In this document: piece by piece, positions 62,023-64,000 of the stretch
How the letters are laid out: every line of letters begins with the position of its first letter
Numbering within the stretch: the stretch's first letter is position 1
Assembly: GCA_965230515.1 (NCBI GenBank)
Contig: OZ246007.1
Span: 2,914,001-2,978,000, forward strand
Origin: JAJFKB01 sp965230515
Lineage (GTDB): Bacteria > Pseudomonadota > Gammaproteobacteria > Pseudomonadales > IMCC2047
DNA length: 64,000 nucleotides
Direction of reading: 5' to 3'
The notes under the pieces: model-generated
Database searches by the model: none
Told to the model about the DNA's origin: nothing
Seen by the model: only the letters and a program-made list of their open reading frames with translations
Made by a program: the position numbers and the translations under genes

Positions 62023-63113
62023 TAGGAGAACACATAATGAGTGATGTAAAAGTAGGTGTCATTTTCAAGTCCTATGAGCCGATGTCAGCGATCAAGAAGT
62101 ATGCGGCGCTGACCGAAGAGATGGGTTATCAGGGTGGTTTCTGGATTGCTGAAGCCTATCACTGGTTCCGTCAGTATGGTCTGGAAGCACGGGGTTGTTT
62201 TGGCACCCTGGCGGCAGCGATTGGCGCGACCAAAAACATCCCGATTGGTCTGGGTATTACTTCACCTTATATCCGTCACCCTACCGTACTTGCTGCAGAA
62301 GCGGTTGGCATGGACGAACTGTCTGATGGTCGTTTCATCATGGGTATCGGTGTGGGTAAAGTGGGAATCGAATACCTGGAGTATGACATTAAAGAGAAGC
62401 CACCAGTTCGTATCCACCAGGAGTCAATGGACATTATGCGTCAGGTATTCACTGGTGAGCACTATGAATACAAAGGTGAATTCTTTGAATCCACGATGCC
62501 GGCCTATGACCGTGTAGCGGATGGGCTGCGTACTGATATTCCTGTATATGTAGGTGCAACCGGACCTTTCATGCAGAAACTGGCGGGTCGTTCCAGTGAC
62601 GGTATGCTGTTAGCTGGTCTGACTTCACCTGCGTTTGTGAAGTACGCGATTGATAACATGAAAGCTGGTGCCGAGAAGAAAGGCCGTAGCCTGGATGCAG
62701 ACTTCCCCGTAGGAGGAGTGATTCTGGCGGCCTGTAGTAAAGATGGCAAGAAAGCCAAGGACGCAACACGTCGTTCTACCGGTACTTACGTGGTGAACAA
62801 GCTGCGTAACATTAAAAATGATGTGATTCTGGCCGGTTCCGGATTGCCTGACGAAGCCTGGGATCCGTTCCGCAAGGCGATTGAAGAGGGAACAGACGAT
62901 AACGTAACGCACCTGGTTACCGACGAGATGCAGCGTAAATTCACTGTGATTTCCGGTACTCCGGATGAGTGTGCGGAAATCACTCAGGAACTGATCGATT
63001 CCGGTCTGAATCTGCCTCTGCTTGAAGTGGTTGGTGCGAGCGAAGAAGACAATCTGGAAAGTGTACGTTTGTTCGGTGAAGCGGTCATGCCGCAGCTGAA
63101 ACCGGCTTCTTAA
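62023..63113 (+). repeat. Direct repeat copy 2 (1,091 bp)
   Basis: Same unit as 53592-54682, in the same orientation 8,431 bases away. It spans ribosome binding site to stop codon, with no shared flanks. Confidence 0.95.
62037..63113 (+). CDS. Luciferase-like (LLM) F420-dependent oxidoreductase, copy 2
   Basis: A 358-residue protein identical to copy 1 except for lysine at residue 121 (IKEKPP versus IKEMPP). The ATG at 62037 is used, not the longer frame from 62001, because AGGAG stands at the normal distance and the same start occurs in copy 1. It directly precedes npdG, so this copy is paired with the enzyme that reduces F420. The near identity points to a recent duplication or to ongoing gene conversion. 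Recombination between the copies would delete or invert nothing essential to either LLM but would remove fbiC. Confidence 0.85.
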   Translation: MSDVKVGVIFKSYEPMSAIKKYAALTEEMGYQGGFWIAEAYHWFRQYGLEARGCFGTLAAAIGATKNIPIGLGITSPYIRHPTVLAAEAVGMDELSDGRFIMGIGVGKVGIEYLEYDIKEKPPVRIHQESMDIMRQVFTGEHYEYKGEFFESTMPAYDRVADGLRTDIPVYVGATGPFMQKLAGRSSDGMLLAGLTSPAFVKYAIDNMKAGAEKKGRSLDADFPVGGVILAACSKDGKKAKDATRRSTGTYVVNKLRNIKNDVILAGSGLPDEAWDPFRKAIEEGTDDNVTHLVTDEMQRKFTVISGTPDECAEITQELIDSGLNLPLLEVVGASEEDNLESVRLFGEAVMPQLKPAS

Positions 63114-63234
63114 GAGCTCGTACTCAACAAGGTCCGGCCAGTTTTTGCTTTTAGGGTAACTCGTCGGACCCATCGGCTAAAGTGCTTAAAGGTGTGGCGG
63201 CCGTATTGTTAACGAATGAATTAAAAGGTTAATT

Positions 63235-63909
63235 ATGACGGATTCAAAACCAACGATAGCGGTTCTTGGTGGCACTGGCGACCTGGGTGGTGGCCTTGCG
63301 TGGCAATTGGTAAAAGCGGGATATTCCGTAATTATTGGTTCGCGTACGAATGAAAAAGGCGAGGCGGCCGCCAAGGCTTTAAGTGAGCGTGCCGGCGGTA
63401 AAACTGTGCAGGGCATGGATAATCCAGGGGCTGCGGCTGCTGCGGAAATTGTTGTGATGACAGTGCCTTTCGCCAATCAGATGCCTACATTGGAAACTGT
63501 TCGCGAAGCTGTGCAGGGCAAAATATTTGTAGATGCGACAGTACCGCTTGTGCCGCCCAAAGTGATGCGTGTACAGCTGCCGGAAGGTGGCAGTGCAGGT
63601 ATGATTGCACAGGAATATTTGGGTGATGATGTACGCGTAGTATCTGCTTTTCAGAATGTTGCGGCAGCACACTTGCAGGCGGACGAGGGTCATTTTGACG
63701 ATTGTGATGTGCTGGTAACAGGAAATAACGCTGAAGCAAGAGAGCAGGTTGTTCAGTTTGCTCAAGCGATTGGTATGAAAGCCTGGCACGGCGGTTCAAT
63801 CAATAACTCGGTGGTTGCCGAAGCGCTGACCTCTTTGCTGATCTTTATGAATAAGAAGTACAAAATTGCAGGTGCCGGTATCAAAATTACCGGAGAACCA
63901 CAGGTTTAA
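63235..63909 (+). CDS. npdG: F420-dependent NADP oxidoreductase (NpdG/Fno)
   Basis: A 224-residue protein. It has the Rossmann NADP motif IAVLGGTGDLGGGLA and then VIIGSRTNEKGEAAA (the NADP 2'-phosphate-recognising SRT). IVVMTVPFANQ and VRVVSAFQNVAAAHLQ follow, characteristic of F420:NADPH oxidoreductases. The enzyme transfers hydride between NADPH and F420, supplying F420H2 to LLM enzymes or re-oxidising it. It completes the make/reduce/use set with fbiC and the LLM genes. Confidence 0.9.
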   Translation: MTDSKPTIAVLGGTGDLGGGLAWQLVKAGYSVIIGSRTNEKGEAAAKALSERAGGKTVQGMDNPGAAAAAEIVVMTVPFANQMPTLETVREAVQGKIFVDATVPLVPPKVMRVQLPEGGSAGMIAQEYLGDDVRVVSAFQNVAAAHLQADEGHFDDCDVLVTGNNAEAREQVVQFAQAIGMKAWHGGSINNSVVAEALTSLLIFMNKKYKIAGAGIKITGEPQV

Positions 63910-63924
63910 TCTTTTCGTATTGGT

Positions 63925-63962
63925 GTAAAATAGGGAGCTTGTATAGGGGCTCTCTGTTTTAC
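63925..63962 (+). terminator. Stem-loop after npdG
   Basis: Bases 63925-63938 (GTAAAATAGGGAGC) pair over 14 bp with 63949-63962 (GCTCTCTGTTTTAC), including two G-U pairs, around a 10-base loop. The A-run and U-run lie in the outer stem, the shape of a bidirectional terminator. Confidence 0.65.
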
Positions 63963-64000
63963 GCATGACAATTGACGGTGTTGCCTCCTGTTTGAAATGC
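63963..64000 (+). other. Window end; possible start of another gene
   Basis: An ATG at 63966 opens a frame of 11 full codons (MTIDGVASCLK) to the window edge. There is no ribosome binding site in front, and nothing can be identified from so short a piece. Confidence 0.2.

Noticed and set aside
62001..62036. Twelve-residue N-terminal extension of LLM copy 2
   Set aside because: The extension starts from a TTG, lies before the AGGAG site, and is absent from copy 1, which shares the ATG at 62037.
1..64000. CRISPR array, tRNA or rRNA genes, transposases
   Set aside because: No regularly spaced direct repeats, no cloverleaf-like sequence that I could support, and no transposase or integrase motif were seen on either strand.

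Overview
The window looks like chromosomal DNA of an aerobic, Gram-negative gammaproteobacterium, possibly a marine or hydrocarbon-degrading lineage. The evidence is TonB receptors with FecR/ECF-sigma regulators, a sigma-54-controlled phenol operon of Pseudomonas dmp type, a trpDCF block and lipoprotein signals. The genus cannot be fixed from the sequence. No rRNA, tRNA, CRISPR array or transposase was seen.

Left part (1-16.8 kb): a truncated lipoprotein gene at the edge, then a DmpR/XylR-type regulator divergent from a complete phenol hydroxylase and catechol meta-cleavage operon. The gene order is dmpKLMNOPQB, a GlcG/HbpS-like gene, then dmpCDEHFG. A -24/-12 promoter and inverted-repeat activator sites lie between regulator and operon. 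The operon has no tautomerase (dmpI) and has dmpH ahead of dmpF. It is followed by a 34-bp inverted-repeat element, a 2-hydroxychromene-2-carboxylate isomerase-like gene and a glutathione S-transferase.

Accessory patch (16.8-20.2 kb): a BrnT/BrnA toxin-antitoxin pair, a TIR-domain protein, a frameshifted gene whose C-terminus carries a HEPN-like R-x4-H motif, a small membrane protein and a RidA-family gene. Hairpin spacers separate several of these genes. The patch reads as a small defence or cassette-like island.

Middle (20.3-44.2 kb): a DUF457-type membrane hydrolase, a Spy/CpxP-like protein, a first ECF sigma/FecR/TonB-receptor set on the minus strand, a PD40 beta-propeller protein, and a MerR / small membrane protein / GMC oxidoreductase group with a perfect 17-bp palindrome in its promoter region. 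Then come gene remnants, an acidic secreted protein, a second sigma/FecR/TonB-receptor set, trpDCF, a methyltransferase and a WaaP/InaA-like kinase.

Right part (44.1-64 kb): a minus-strand set of APH-type kinase, class III PLP enzyme (phospho-lyase-like), SDR and LuxR regulator, followed by what looks like a divergent catabolic locus built around the deazaflavin cofactor F420. Minus-strand genes encode an NCS1 nucleobase-type permease, two ketopantoate-reductase-like enzymes and a creatinase-like M24 protein. Plus-strand genes encode an F420-type luciferase-like oxidoreductase, a fumarylacetoacetase-family enzyme, an M20 hydrolase, a fused FbiC (CofG+CofH) F420 precursor synthase, a PuuE-like deacetylase, a homocitrate-synthase-like enzyme, a second near-identical copy of the oxidoreductase, and an F420:NADP oxidoreductase. 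The locus combines making the F420 chromophore, reducing it and using it, next to uptake and hydrolysis genes that suggest an N-containing, perhaps cyclic amide, substrate. The substrate is not identifiable from sequence. This locus is the most likely undescribed system in the window.
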